From: Cryptomeria japonica
Taxonomy: Eukaryota > Streptophyta > Pinopsida > Cupressales > Cupressaceae
Length of the DNA stretch: 64,000 nucleotides
Assembly (NCBI RefSeq): GCF_030272615.1
Contig: NC_081409.1
Span: 19,348,260 to 19,412,259 of the forward strand
Direction of reading: 5' to 3'
The stretch's first letter is position 1. Each line of letters starts with the position of its first letter. Under the pieces are notes generated by a model. That model did not search any database and was not told the DNA's origin. It worked only from the letters and a program-made list of their open reading frames with translations. The translations under genes and the position numbers were made by a program. Below, piece by piece: positions 22,442 to 33,671 of the stretch.

Positions 22442-23743
22442 CAATTAAATGAATAAATCCTATTTATTCAATTTAATCCCCTTTCCTCTTTTAAATAAAT
22501 TAAATAAAACATTTATTTAAATCATTAAATCGCCCCCCACTTGCATTCTCCTAAAAATGTAACTTGCACCTATTTGTTGAAATAAATGAATTTTATTTTA
22601 ATAAAAATCCTATTTTTCCTCACCCACCCAACCCACTTGCAATCCTAATCCCCTTCTAGATTCTTCTAAACCCCTTCCTAATTAGCCTAATCCATCCCCT
22701 AATTACTGTCACATTCCTAAGCAACTTGGAGTCACTTCTCAAATACTCCAAAGTATTTGAAAAATATTTAATGCTTTATGTGTCCAACAAGCTAACCTCT
22801 AAAGTCTTCCAAACCACTAATGGCTCTTACATGACCATTAATGGCTCTTACATGACCATTTATGGTTAAATCCACTTGCACCCATGGTTAGGGTCTTTGA
22901 CCCCTAACTCAACCCTCATGTGATCCGTGTGTCTTCTCAATCATTTATTTCTTTGACCATGATTATCCTCACTAACTCTTACACAAGAGTTTATCCTTTG
23001 GATAAAAGCATTATTCTTTGAATAATGAATTTATTCATTCAACTCAACATTAACCTTACCTCCCAAGTTAACCCTCAGGTCATGTCAAGCATTTAATGCT
23101 TCTTCCCTCTCCTCTCAACCCATCTCATGTTGACATTTGTCATCCTAGGATTGGATTGAAAGTCCTCACATAGATCATAAACCATTCAATCCCGACCCTT
23201 GTTGAGATTACTCAATCTCAACCATCCATTGCTCCATTTTTCCTATAAATAGAGCTCATTTCTTCATAATCTAGATCTTGAAAACTTGTATGCATTTAAC
23301 TTATAGCCAATTTTAGAGAAGAGCATTTAGCATAAATCACTAAAATATTGTCATTTTGGATTAAAAGAAATCTTAGTTAATTTCATAGCATATCATAACT
23401 AGTTTGTTTTACATTTGCATACCATAGTTAAAGCATTTCGATCTTGAATCTCCATAAGACATCCATAGTGCAAAAAGCTGCTAAGAGCTACACTAATTTG
23501 GAACTTGGAGAGGAAAGGAACAAGGGAGGAGGAGCTACAAGCATGGTGGAAGGCATTTAGAGATGTCTTCTTGCATTTATTTTCATAGTTAAATGCTTCA
23601 TTATGTTTTTAGTGTCTCTCTTGGTATGCCTGCTTAGATTAGTCTTTGGTTGATTAACACTAACATTTCTCTTTATTTCTTGTGCTTCTTATGTATTATA
23701 TGACCATAGGTTCTTTTCTAACAATCTCCCATTTTGCAGAGCA
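22442..23743 (+). repeat. Element A 3' LTR
   Basis: From 22672 on this matches the LTR remnant at 1-1050. The first 230 bp have no partner in the window, so the true left end is uncertain: it could be at 22442, or at 22079 if the shared block belongs to this LTR. It includes a TATA box at 23244-23253. It ends GAGCA at 23743, where the minus-strand gag-pol of element E is cut. A perfect 21-bp tandem duplication lies at 22819-22860. Confidence 0.8.
22819..22860 (+). repeat. Perfect 21-bp tandem duplication in the A 3' LTR
   Basis: AATGGCTCTTACATGACCATT occurs at 22819-22839 and again at 22840-22860. The left LTR copy has it once, so this is a lineage-specific change after insertion or a difference inherited from the template. 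Confidence 0.9.
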
Positions 23744-24943
23744 TCACTTCCCATTTAATGAAATTGATCCTTTACCTTTAACCATGTAGGGAGAGTTATT
23801 ACCAAACCTTACAATAATTCCATCAAACTCTTCAAGGGATAAGAACTTACTTTTGTCACCGGTCATATGGTGTGAGCAACCACTATCTATTATCCATTCA
23901 TCACTGTTGTCCATGTGAGACACCAATGCCTTCTCCTTAGTCAAATCCTCCTTCACAACAACGAATACTATCTCCTCATTGTCATCTTCTAATTCATCAT
24001 CGGTCACACCTTCATCCACTACAACATAACAATTTTTCTTGCCTTTTCCTTTGAATTTCTTAAACTTCTCTTTCTTATCAGTGTTAGGGTAGTTAGCAAC
24101 TATGTGTCCAATTTTACTACAAGAGAAACACTTCAAGGGTAATTTACCTTTATACTTGCCAGTACCTCTAGGGAATCTCTTAGCCAATAATGCCTCCAGT
24201 TCCATCAGATGATCTTATTCATCACCATCACCTCCGCTACTGCCATGACTAGACCTGTAGTCATAATTATGACAAGTGTCTTTTCCTTTCCTCACAAATG
24301 TACTAGTTACAAAAGCGTTAAAAGAAGATTCAAAAGGTTTAGAAATACTATTATCAAAACTATTTAGCTCAAATGCAATTAACTTTCCAATTAGAGAGTC
24401 AACAGTGACTTTATCTTTAGAGATAGATCTCATTTCTTGAATAGCAAAAACTCTGATAGAATATTGCAGTAGAGCTCTAAGCATTTTACTAACAATAGTA
24501 TCATCTTTAATTTTACCTCCGACACTTTTTATACCACCTACAACTTCCTTAATCCTTTGACCATATTGTGCTATGTTCTCACCATCAACCATTTTCATAT
24601 CATCAAATTTTCCTCTTAAGCTTTCTTCCTTTGCCCTTTGAACATGTTCATCTCCTCCATATATTAATTTTAATTTCTCCCATACCTCATTTACAGTCTC
24701 TAATCCATGAACATCTATATACTCAGAGTCAAACAAAGTACTTACAATTTCTTCAAGGGCCTGAATGTTTTCTTGTTGTTCTTTTAGTTCATCCGGTGTC
24801 AAGGGGCTGATAATAGGAGCAACATACTTGATTACCACATGATTCCAATACTGCAAACCCGTTCCTTTAATGTAGATCTTCATCCAATCACTCCATATCT
24901 GGTAGTTGTCCTTGGTAAACTTGGGACCCTCCTTCTTCATCAT
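23744..24943 (-). pseudogene. gag: Element E gag and start of protease
   Basis: The frame opens MMKKEGPKFTKDNYQIWSDW and is nearly intact: one stop at about 24212-24214 separates two in-frame parts of 242 and 153 residues. The capsid domain is UBN2-like, with LIYGGDEHVQRAKEESLRGK and VRFGNNSP further on. The zinc knuckle reads CFSCSKIGHIVANY, in which the final Cys of CCHC is replaced by Tyr. Protease begins at WIIDSGCSHHMTGD, the Ty1/copia DSG active site. The frame breaks at 23744 where element A begins. This is the best-preserved gag in the window. It is homologous to the gag of D. Confidence 0.9.
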
Positions 24944-24998
24944 CTTTCACAGGATCTTTCCCTCAAGCCGTTAGGCTTTCTGCATACAGAGGACCAAT

Positions 24999-25010
24999 GC
25001 TTTGATACCA
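24999..25010 (-). other. Primer-binding site of element E
   Basis: On the minus strand TGGTATCAAAGC lies two bases after the LTR end. This is the initiator-methionine tRNA type of site used by plant Ty1/copia elements, with one base differing from the usual TGGTATCAGAGC. Confidence 0.8.
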
Positions 25011-25012
25011 AT

Positions 25013-26485
25013 TGTTAATCTTAGAGGATCTAATTAATACTGAGAGAGGCGTGAATTTGTATTAACAACAATTTCAAATGAGAAACTTAGACTCATAAAA
25101 CTTTCACCAAGTCAAACATAGACCAACACTAGAGTTATTTACCATTACCGGTATCTACTGATAAACATCTACTAAACTGATATATCAATACTACACATTA
25201 ATTATTCATTAATCATGCATAAACTGAAAGTAAATTATAATATCACATCAAACAAATTCACGACATGAACACCATGATTTTCACATGGAAACCCAAACAG
25301 GGAAAAAACATGGTGGGAATTGGTACCCACAAGAATTTTGCACTCTTTCGAAATGCACAGTGTTAGGAGCCTAGCCCAGTTAAGAGCTTAAAAAGATGCT
25401 CTATTAGGAACAGACCTTGTTAGGAATCACTCAGTTAAGGGATTTACCTTAGCCCTATTAGGAGCTTTAACTTGTTAGGATCAACATCACAAGAGGATTT
25501 ATAACTCAGATGTTGAATCACCCTGTTAGGGGATTTACAATGTGAGGCATGTTAGGAGCTACCCGGTTAAGGGATTTTATTTGCTGCAACTGTTAGGGAA
25601 CAACAATGAATGATCTGTGTATAGCACTCAACTGCTTGCTTGATTAGATCCAATTAAGCTCTAAGTTTGTAACACTCTGGCAGAACTTGTCACACTTTGG
25701 TTCTGCTTCACACACTTCTCAAAATCACCGACACGACAAAAATCAACTGTACTGACATAAATAACTTTTACAACTAGGTAGGCAACATAGCCCTAAGACT
25801 TACAACATAGATCATCATAGATCTTTACAACTAATTACAGATCATCATATGGATAATTACAATCAATATCAACCATTGAGTGATCGTAACTCATCACAAC
25901 AACTCGATCTGATACAAAGTCAAACTCTTAGAACACTTCGCTAAGCACTTTGCATATTCCCAAGAAAATTGCCTTCCAAACGCCCCAAAACATCTTTCAA
26001 ACACTTTACGCGGTTTGTGCCACATCATCACCAACATGTGAACTTGATGTAGATCACCGCCAAACCAAAAATCATTACCGGTTAAGAGAATTCTTTACCG
26101 GTCCTTAAACCCTTCTTAAACCGTGGCAAAAACTCAACATAAATTATAAACATAACTTTTGGTTGTCACTACATGATACGGTTTCGATCAGATACATGTT
26201 ACAATGATAAAAACTCACATTCAAAACCACAAAGCCTCAATCATCATAAATTGCTAGATAAAATCAAAATATTTTCTTGTTTACTGGTTAAGGTCCTAAT
26301 TCCCAGTTTCTTAATTCTTTACTGGTAATCTCTTTTCGGTAGACCAAAAAGATTTAGATGACACAATACAACATAAGTAAACATCAGTAGACATGAATAA
26401 ATGTTAGTTTCCATCAATGAAAACACAAATAATTGATCAAAGTCATCCATCATGTAATCTCAATCTCTTCATCACAATGCCATCA
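25013..26485 (-). repeat. Element E 5' LTR
   Basis: The left boundary, TGTTAATC next to the primer-binding site, is clear. The right boundary (CCATCA at 26485) is inferred from similarity to the start of related LTRs, so it may be off by tens of bases. Near its left end is ACTGAGAGAGGCGTGAATTTGT, a degenerate form of the hairpin shared by the other copia LTRs. It also has the ACATGGAAACCCAAACAGGG block and GTTAGGAGC / GTTAAGGGATTT units at about 25360-25600. No gene is seen. Confidence 0.75.
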
Positions 26486-26511
26486 TAAACAATCTTTTAC
26501 TGGTTTAGTCA

Positions 26512-28689
26512 TCATTCTCCATCTGCATCAGTTATGCCAATCATGCCAAGAATCTTCTCCAAGACACTAGATGCAAGATCTAGCAGCTCACTATCCTCCA
26601 TGTGAGATATCAAAATCTCCTCTCTTTCTTTGGCTTGAGCAAGTGATGCTAACTTCAACTTCTGGATGTGAGAGAGAGTGGCCAAATTGATAGGCCCTTG
26701 GGACAACATTGGATCATCAAAAACTTGTTTATCCTTCTCAAGGAAGTCCTTGACATATTCTGCAGTGTCTCTTGCTTTAGAGACAACACCAATTACCTTA
26801 ATCTTTTTGCTTTTAGTGTCTATTTCAGTTTTGACAACCTTTGAATCTTCATTACCAGTTGGAGCTTAAATATCCACAGATGACATTGTGTCCATTTTAT
26901 TTGACAAGTCCAAAGGATTCTGAGTATCTTCAACTTTATCTTCTTTCCCTGTCTCTTCTCCACCTTACTTTAACACATATTTCTTCTCTTTATTCACATC
27001 TTCCTCTACTGAAACAGATGGAATATTTACTTTAACCTGTTCAAATTTTGAGTGCAATTCTTGTGCATCTAGAATAGTTGAATCACCACCACCATGGGCT
27101 TCTTCAGAGATGACATAAAATTTATTCTCACCCAGAACTAGTTTCAAGATTTTCTCTATTTCTTTAACTTCATCAGTTTGCCCAATCATTAGCTTATTTA
27201 TTCTATTTTTTCTCCTAAACTTCTTTTTAGCTACTTTGAATACTTCATTCGTTTCCTCTATAGATATCTCAGGGCATAGACTAATCAACACATGCTCTTT
27301 TAGCCTTTCTTTGCTCAGCCTTAGCATTAACTCTTCTCATTTCTAAAAGATTATATAGACCTTTAGGTATCTCAGACATGATTTCAACAAGAGCCCTATT
27401 GAATGTATTTAAATACTTAACAGTAGCTTCTTCAAGTATTCTCTTACCGGTATTATCAAACTTATCATAGAACTCATAAAGTGGCTTCAAATTACCTTGC
27501 AGAGTTATATCTTTTTCAACACCATTGAATGACATACCAAGTTTGTCTAAATCTATCTTCATTTTCTTTCTTACTTTTCCTTCACTAGAGGACTAGTCTT
27601 TAGACACTCTTGATGCTTTAGTGCCCTTGGTCTTGATATTCTTCACTGCCTCATCAGATTTGATCTCTTCATCATCTTCTACAATGACATTTCCCTTGAA
27701 CCCTTGACTTTCTTTCTCTTTCCTTCCTTTTTGGATGATTTGGCTTGTGATTTCTCAGTGCTGGATAGCTTAGGAGAACTGGAGGAAGTTGTAGAGCTTC
27801 TGGTTTGTTGATTTGGTGGAGACTTCCAGATGAGCTATCTCAACTTTGACTGGTTTATCCTCTGCAACTTTCTTTGGCTTCTTCCTAGCTTCCCTGACTA
27901 CTTCTACCGGAATGCCAATGCTCTCTAGAAGTTCCTCTACATGCTTTCTTACCTTCCTTACTATTTTTGGTCTCTTAAATTGAGAATGCAACTGCAAGAC
28001 TTTCTCTGCAAAGGTACCAAATCTCTCCTCTGGGGTATCAATTGGATTACTCAATAGATGTTGAGCATACATCTCTAGTATCTTTGCATCAATTTCATAC
28101 CCCATAGGCATGATCCAAACAACCCTTGGTTCCACTACTTCCATCAAGCACTAATCAATGCCAACCATAAAACATATTGTGTCTTTGTACTTCTCAACTA
28201 CCGATTTAGGAATCCTTACCCTATCCTACATCAAATTTTGAAAATTCTTGAAGTAACCCCAAAGAGAAGCTCTCTGGGCCTTACTATCACCAATGCTATT
28301 TGTCGAAACCTCATTCATGAAGTAAAAGAACAAACACAAGACCAGAATGTCATACTTGAATGCATTATTCTTATCCTTCTTCATCTTAGTCATATATTCC
28401 ATTACTTGTCTCCACATTAGCTCACACATATCATACTATTTATTCTCCTTAATCATCTAATAAGATACATAGATTGCAGTACTAGATACAAAATTCTCTC
28501 GGCTAGAGTTATATATTTTGTAACCAGTAACCATTGAAGAAAACTTTACATCGGGCTCATTTATGTCATTAATTGTCATAGCCCTCTTGTCAAATTTTGA
28601 TCTGGTTGCGTCAAATACAAGTTGATTCTCCCAGACCTTAGCATGGGCACACCACCGGATGAGCTCAAACTAGTTATAACCCTAATTGC
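26512..28689 (-). pseudogene. Element H accessory ORF, downstream part
   Basis: A long degenerate minus-strand coding region with stops and frame changes. Recognisable open parts are 28680-28230 (FELIRWCAHAKVWENQLVFD and MCELMWRQVMEYMTKMKKDK), 28147-27770 (VEPRVVWIMPMGYEIDAKIL), 27562-27281, 27327-26965 and 26709-26512 (ending ITDADGE). Its 5' continuation is at 50973-51400, beyond E2, because the frame resumes across the ATTGC duplication. The protein is helix-rich, with a charged C-terminal half. I do not recognise the family. It lies after a zinc-knuckle gag in the same element and has no pol motif, so it is an accessory gene. The stop near 26512 may be the natural end. Confidence 0.6.
28685..28689. 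repeat. Target duplication of E2, left copy (ATTGC)
   Basis: ATTGC directly precedes the E2 left terminus TGTTAGGATTCC and is repeated at 50968-50972 directly after the right terminus GGAATCCTAACA. Confidence 0.9.
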
Positions 28690-29465
28690 TGTTAGGATTC
28701 CCAAAGATACTGAGAGGGGGGGGGGGGGGGGGTGAATCAGTATCTTGCCAGTTAATAGATTTTCTTATCTTATTAAACAAATTGCATTCCAAAACAGTGT
28801 ACCGGTAAACCAGAAATAATGCAATAAAAAAGATCAATAACCACAACATAGAAAGAACACCATAACACAATATTTTTAAGAAGGAAACCCGGTGTGGGAA
28901 AAACCTCGGTGGGATTTGTGACCCACAATATTCACTCACTGGCCAATAAATGAATATTACTTACAATAGGGGCCTGCACATGCAGGAAGGTTAACTGCCT
29001 AAAGCTCACTGCTTAAATACAAAAGGGAAGTCTCACTGACTTACAAAAATGGATTATGCAAATCCAATATCATGTACTGCTTTAGATCAGCATCTGCTAT
29101 GCCAGGTTTAGTACCGGTTTAAGCTCATACAACTTTCATAAACCTTGTTCCAAAATCTTCCTTAATATTCGCATTCGCCTATTGCATTCCTTACTTTCTT
29201 ACACAATTGATTTACAAGATCTCAAACTTATATGAGTCCTATTACAATTCACCTTGTTGGATTTACAAAAATATTTTACAATTAAATACAAAATATAATA
29301 AACAAAATCCTATTGGCTGGGGTGCCAGTAAACATCTTTGCCCGTGCTGGTGCCGGTGTCTGTGCCTATGCCAGTGACTGCCGGTGCCATAGAATTGTAA
29401 GGTTGCCATCAATGACAATAACTTCAATCACCTACAATTTCTCATTGGAGTGTGCATTTCCAACA
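28690..29465 (-). repeat. E2 3' LTR
   Basis: On the minus strand the LTR starts TGTTGGAAATGC right after a polypurine tract (AAAGGGGAAGAT) and ends GGGAATCCTAACA. Close to its end is the hairpin GATACTGA / TCAGTATC around a G-run of about 20. It shares the GGAAACCCGGTGTGGGAAAAACC block with the other copia LTRs, in the minus-strand orientation. Confidence 0.8.
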
Positions 29466-29477
29466 ATCTTCCCCTTT
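29466..29477 (-). other. E2 polypurine tract
   Basis: Minus-strand AAAGGGGAAGAT directly before the LTR start, the position required for priming plus-strand synthesis. A second copy of the phrase, GATGCCAAAGGGGGAG, lies at about 29632-29648. Confidence 0.8.
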
Positions 29478-29696
29478 GGCATTGATGGCAACACTCATGA
29501 GAAAAAGCCAAAATTGTTTTGTCCAAAAATCAAAACTGTGTGCTCCCTCTGAGCAGATGATCTCTGCTATCATTCATTTCTCATCCTACTACTCCTTACT
29601 CCTTTTTCTCATCCTCTACTACTCCCCCTTTGGCATCAATGACAAAGGTTGTCAATTAATGTCAATTGAGTGTAATTCCTGTCAAGATGCCTGTAA

Positions 29697-29789
29697 CTAG
29701 TGGGTTACAATCTGATATAGATCCGCTAATGCAAAATTTAAGCTGTTACTGAACCTCTCACTTTCCTTTAGTGCTTCTTTTGTCCTTTG
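29697..29789 (-). pseudogene. E2 internal ORF, C-terminal end
   Basis: The minus-strand frame continues across the element C insertion from 50391 to here (the shared GATGG is counted once), through RTKEALKESERFSN to a stop at 29697. It is the end of the coiled-coil protein described at 50391-50890. Confidence 0.55.
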
Positions 29790-29794
29790 GATGG
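29790..29794. repeat. Target duplication of element C, left copy (GATGG)
   Basis: GATGG precedes the LTR start at 29795 and is repeated at 50386-50390 after the right LTR end. Confidence 0.92.
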
Positions 29795-31069
29795 TGATAA
29801 GTTGAGACTTTGTCATGTTTTTGTTATCAGAACCTTAGGTTTTTGACATCTTTTGGTTTGCATAGTAGTAGTGATGTATTATAAATTGACTATATGTATT
29901 CCAAGTGTTAAACCTGAACTTATGAAATCATGTTTGAACTTTGTCAGTCTATTCCTGCAGCCATGCCATTTATTCCTACAGCCATGTGATTTGTTCCTGT
30001 TGTCATGCAGATTATTTAGGGTAATATCATATGTGAATTAATATATGTGTTAATTAAATAAAATGTGTATGTATGTCCTTGTATGTTGTTTTTGTTGTAG
30101 TGCAGGTAATAAATGATGCCACGGTGGATATTCTCCTTTCACGCCTGAAGAAGGAAAGATCATGTAAGAGATAACTAAAGATCAAACTGAAGAGGAGCGG
30201 AGCAAGCGCAAGGTATGACATAGGTGGAGCAGTTAAGAGACACTACCAAAGTCTTACTGTTGTGAACATTGAATTTACAAACACCGCCACGACATGCAAA
30301 GACTGTGGTTTAGTTTAGATCCACGTTTCTTGCAGCCAAACTCTAGTTATCTTCTTTATTAGTCAATCATCTGCCTCTTCTTTTGGGTGTGATTTGTGTT
30401 GTCTATTGTAGTTGATCTTCTCTTTTATAATGAGCTCTTCCTTTTTCTTAGAGGTTAGATATAAAAGAAAGGAATAGAGCAGAGGATTTTTGATAAGCAT
30501 TCTTGAGTTTCTTTTCAAAATATGTAATCACTTTCAGGAAGCAATGAATAAAAATTATGTTGTTTTGATATGTTAGAAGTAGTTTTCTGGAAGCTTGATA
30601 TCACTCATCCAAGGGGGGCCACTTGGTGAGTGATCCAGTGTGTGTTCATTGAAATTAGTTTTCTTTCTTTAGTTGCAGTAGAAGTTCTTGCTTTGACTGT
30701 TCCAGCAGCCACTAGAAATAGATCCACTGATTGTTCCTGCAGCCAAGCCAGAACAAAGTAATTTCTGTTATCCATATTAGATATTTCCAACATTGTTTTT
30801 ATGAATACTATGTAGAAGTTTTTCCTGTATCCTTTCCATAATTTCCATTCTTGCCTTTCCTTTTCACATAATGTTAGTTGTTGCAGTAATGCACAATAGC
30901 TGTTGAAGGAACTTAGTGCATATATAGTGCAGACCCATTTCAAGTATTGCGTCCCTGGGTTGACAATCAAATGAGCACTAGCCATGAAATAGTAACTTTA
31001 CCAGATGAATGTCCAAACTTTGGGTTGAGACTTCAATTAGAGTTATTATTCTTATTGTTGGAGTAGACA
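29795..31069 (+). repeat. Element C 5' LTR
   Basis: Starts TGATAAGTTGAGACTTTGTC and ends GGAGTAGACA. It matches 49116-50385 with scattered substitutions and a few 1-8 bp indels. It contains a good TATA box (30460-30467). The reverse frame at 30605-30985 is not considered a gene. Confidence 0.95.
30460..30467 (+). promoter_or_regulatory. TATA box of element C 5' LTR
   Basis: TATAAAAG, a strong plant TATA match. The same position in the right LTR (about 49790) reads CATAATAG, so the downstream copy has lost it. Confidence 0.7.
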
Positions 31070-31073
31070 TTTT

Positions 31074-31091
31074 TGGCACCGTTGCTGGGGA
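31074..31091 (+). other. Primer-binding site of element C (tRNA-Asp type)
   Basis: TGGCACCGTTGCTGGGGA differs at two bases from TGGCGCCGTTGCCGGGGA, the site complementary to plant tRNA-Asp. It starts four bases after the LTR end. Confidence 0.85.
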
Positions 31092-31191
31092 TGGTGTCAA
31101 ACTAAGAACCTCTTATGGTTATTATTCTTTTCAGTTTTTAGTTAATTGTTTTTGGGTATACCTGATCGTTTGAAAAATTTCATGAATCTAC

Positions 31192-32960
31192 ATGCATAGA
31201 AGAAGAAGAGACCCCAAAGGTAGATTTCTGCCCACTCATTCTAATCATGCAAAAGATAATTTCCTAGATATAAATCCTTTTGCTGAACTTTGCCAAGCCC
31301 CACAAAATTTGAACCATCCTGAATCTGAATTTCTGAAAGGTAGTCTTCAGTTCCTTTTTGGTCTTCAAGAAGAAGAATTTCCTATAGCAACAACCCCCAC
31401 AAGTCCAATGCAAGGGAACCCACCTCCTGGTGGGAATAATCTACCACGACCACCAGGCCCAACATTTGAGTTCCCCATATATGATCAACATGATAATGCT
31501 ATTCTTAAGAACATTCCAACATCTTCACTCCCTAAATTCTATGGATTGGTGACAGAGGATCCTGACACATTTCTATTTGAGTTTGATGTTCTCTGTAGGA
31601 GTTTTGACTATACTACAGATGCCCATAGACTCAAAATTTTTCCAGCCACCTTGAAGGAGTCATCCTTGAGATGGTTTATGAGCTTAGGTAGTAGCACAAT
31701 CAATACATGGGATGAGATAAAGTGGTTGTTTCTTGCAAAATACAAAGACTATTGTAGAGGTACTGATCATCATGGGGATGATATCTGTAGAGTGACACAA
31801 ACTGAAGATGAGAGTCTTGAAGATTATCTAGAAAGGTTCTTGTTTACTGTCAAAAAGTTCAAGCATAGTACTCTTAATGAAGATTCCCTCAAGTTGATAT
31901 TTTTGAGGGGAATCAATGATGAATGCACCGATTCTTTGGATCTTATGGGAGGAGGTGACATTACACAATCCACTTGGGATGAAATAGAATAAATTTGCAA
32001 GAAGTATTCCAGATCTTCTTCTAAGAAGAACAGACATTTTAAACCAGGAGCACCATCATCAACATCTGGAACTGGAGTTTCTAGATTGGAACTTAGTCAT
32101 CTATTAAAGGACTTCAAGGAGGACATTATAAACAATATGGCTACCCAGTTGGATACACTTGCAGCTAAGAAGAAGCATGAAGAAACTGATGCATTTCTTA
32201 TAGAATTATGTCCTCATTGTAAACAACAAAAGAAGGATTGTAGATGTAAAATGGTTGCAAATGTGGAGGTACCTGACTTCAGGTCAATTCAAGGTGAGGA
32301 TGAGCAAGTCTTCTATGTTGCTCAAAGAAGACCAAATTTCCAAAGATAAGGTATGCCTCCAGATCCACTTTCTTTTTTTGGTTATAGTGGAAATTCTTAT
32401 GCACCAAATAACCAATGGCAATCACCATATTTTCAAAATTTTGATAATTATCAAAATTGGTATGGTTCTGAAGGCCAAGGGAAACATTTTGGTAATCAAA
32501 TGCCACAATGGCAGCAACCATAAGGAAACTGGTACCCACATCAGGGCCAAGGAAACCAATTTCAAGGGAATTGGCAACCTACTTCTCAATAGAGGGGGAG
32601 CTAGCCATGGAATGCCCAATCTTCTGGTTATCAGCCACCTATCCAGTAGCCATAGCCTCCTGCGCTAATGCCTACTCTTGTAGCCACTATTGTACCACCT
32701 AAACCAACGTAGTTGCCTACTCGACCATTGCCAAATCCTAATATTAAGTCTCAGCAACAAACACAAGCTTATTCAGTTGATCTGAATCAATACCCAGCTT
32801 ATTGTTTATCTCTAAATGACATTCACCTCCGATCAGGGACAACTCTACCTAATCCCTCTCATCCAGTTATCATTGAGGTACAAGAGGAGCAAGAAATCTC
32901 TAATCCAATAGCTATAATACCTCAGAGCCAAAAATTGCCACCATTTCCCGACAGATTGCA
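31192..32960 (+). pseudogene. gag: Element C gag
   Basis: The frame opens MHRRRRDPKGRFLP at 31192. The retrotransposon gag capsid domain (about 31500-31990) contains LPKFYGLVTEDPDTFLFEF and LRWFMSLGSSTINTWDEIKW. A Cys-rich motif, CPHCKQQKKDCRC, follows near 32208, then a Gln/Asn/Tyr/Pro-rich region (32350-32700) with several stops where CAA or CAG is expected. The LNDIHLRSGT segment marks the junction to protease and is typical of Athila-like polyproteins. Reading stays in one frame throughout, so decay is mainly point mutation. Confidence 0.88.
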
Positions 32961-33049
32961 AGAAAAGGAAGTTCCCATAGAACAACATCAAAGCTTTGAT
33001 ATTATAGATCAACTGAAGCATATTTGCGTTAAAATTCCATTGTTGTAAG

Positions 33050-33671
33050 CAATAAAATATGTTCCCATATATGGTAAGACACTGAGAGAAGCATGTCTAA
33101 AAAAGCCTGGTAGGAAGAAAAAGGATCCACAAATAGTGCATGTTATGGGTCAACTGGTAGATATTATGTTAGGCAAGATTGCCATTCCAAAGTATTTCGA
33201 TCCAGGTAGTCCTATTGTGAGTATAGTCATTAATGGCAGTCAAATAAAAAATGTTTTGATTGATTTAAGGGTAGCCATTAATGTCATAACAAGGGAAGTA
33301 ATGAAACAACTTGAGATCAATAGTTTAAGGCCTACACCCATAGTTCTACAGCTTTTGATAGCTCTACAGTGAGACCTGATGGTATCATAGAAGATATAGT
33401 AGTTATTTTGGATTCCTGGGAATATCCTGCAGACTTTATGATTTTATCTCCAAAAGCAACATCGGGAGGATATCCAGTCATTTTGGGTAGACCTTGGCTT
33501 ACCACAACTGATGCATATATTGGATGTAGATCAGGGGATATGACTATTTTAGATGGGAGCTCTACAAAAACATTAGCCTTGTATTCTCGAGCACAACCCC
33601 AGCTTGAACAACAACAAGCTGTTTGGCCTATTTTGGGGGAAGAATCTGAGGAAGTTGACTATGATGATTAA
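33050..33671 (+). pseudogene. Element C aspartic protease
   Basis: The region begins YVPIYGKTLREACLKKPGRK and shows PIVSIVINGSQIKNVLIDL, where the active-site motif should be DLGA. Here it reads DLRVAIN, so the conserved Gly is replaced and the catalytic loop is damaged. GYPVILGRPWLTTTDAYIGC marks the C-terminal half. A frameshift near 33365 splits the domain, and the frame ends at 33671 with a second shift into the reverse transcriptase frame. No activity is expected. Confidence 0.8.

Larger units (their letters stand above)
1..23743 (+). mobile_element. Element A: Tat-type Ty3/gypsy LTR retrotransposon, 5' end outside window
   Basis: The right end of an LTR (1-1050) is repeated at 22672-23743, and between the copies lies a plus-strand gag-pol in the order gag, protease, reverse transcriptase, RNase H, second RNase H, integrase. 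Integrase after RNase H is the Ty3/gypsy order, and a second RNase H is established as a Tat-lineage feature. The right end at 23743 interrupts the gag-pol reading frame of element E, so A inserted into E. The 5-bp target duplication cannot be checked because the left end lies outside the window. The part beyond 14190 is broken by other sequence (the 14190-15995 patch and element B). Confidence 0.85.
23744..26485 (-). mobile_element. Element E: Ty1/copia element, minus strand, truncated by A
   Basis: Reading the minus strand from right to left gives an LTR (26485-25013), a primer-binding site TGGTATCAAAGC (25010-24999), gag with UBN2-type capsid and zinc knuckle, and the start of the protease region, cut at 23744 by the end of element A. 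The rest of pol and the other LTR should lie left of the window. E itself lies at the edge of the H accessory ORF, so it probably inserted into H. Confidence 0.85.

Noticed and set aside
30605-30985. 126-residue minus-strand frame in the C 5' LTR
   Set aside because: It is disrupted in the 3' LTR copy and lies entirely in LTR sequence.
32255-32668. 137-residue frame overlapping the gag of C
   Set aside because: Shadow of the gag Gln/Asn-rich region in another frame.
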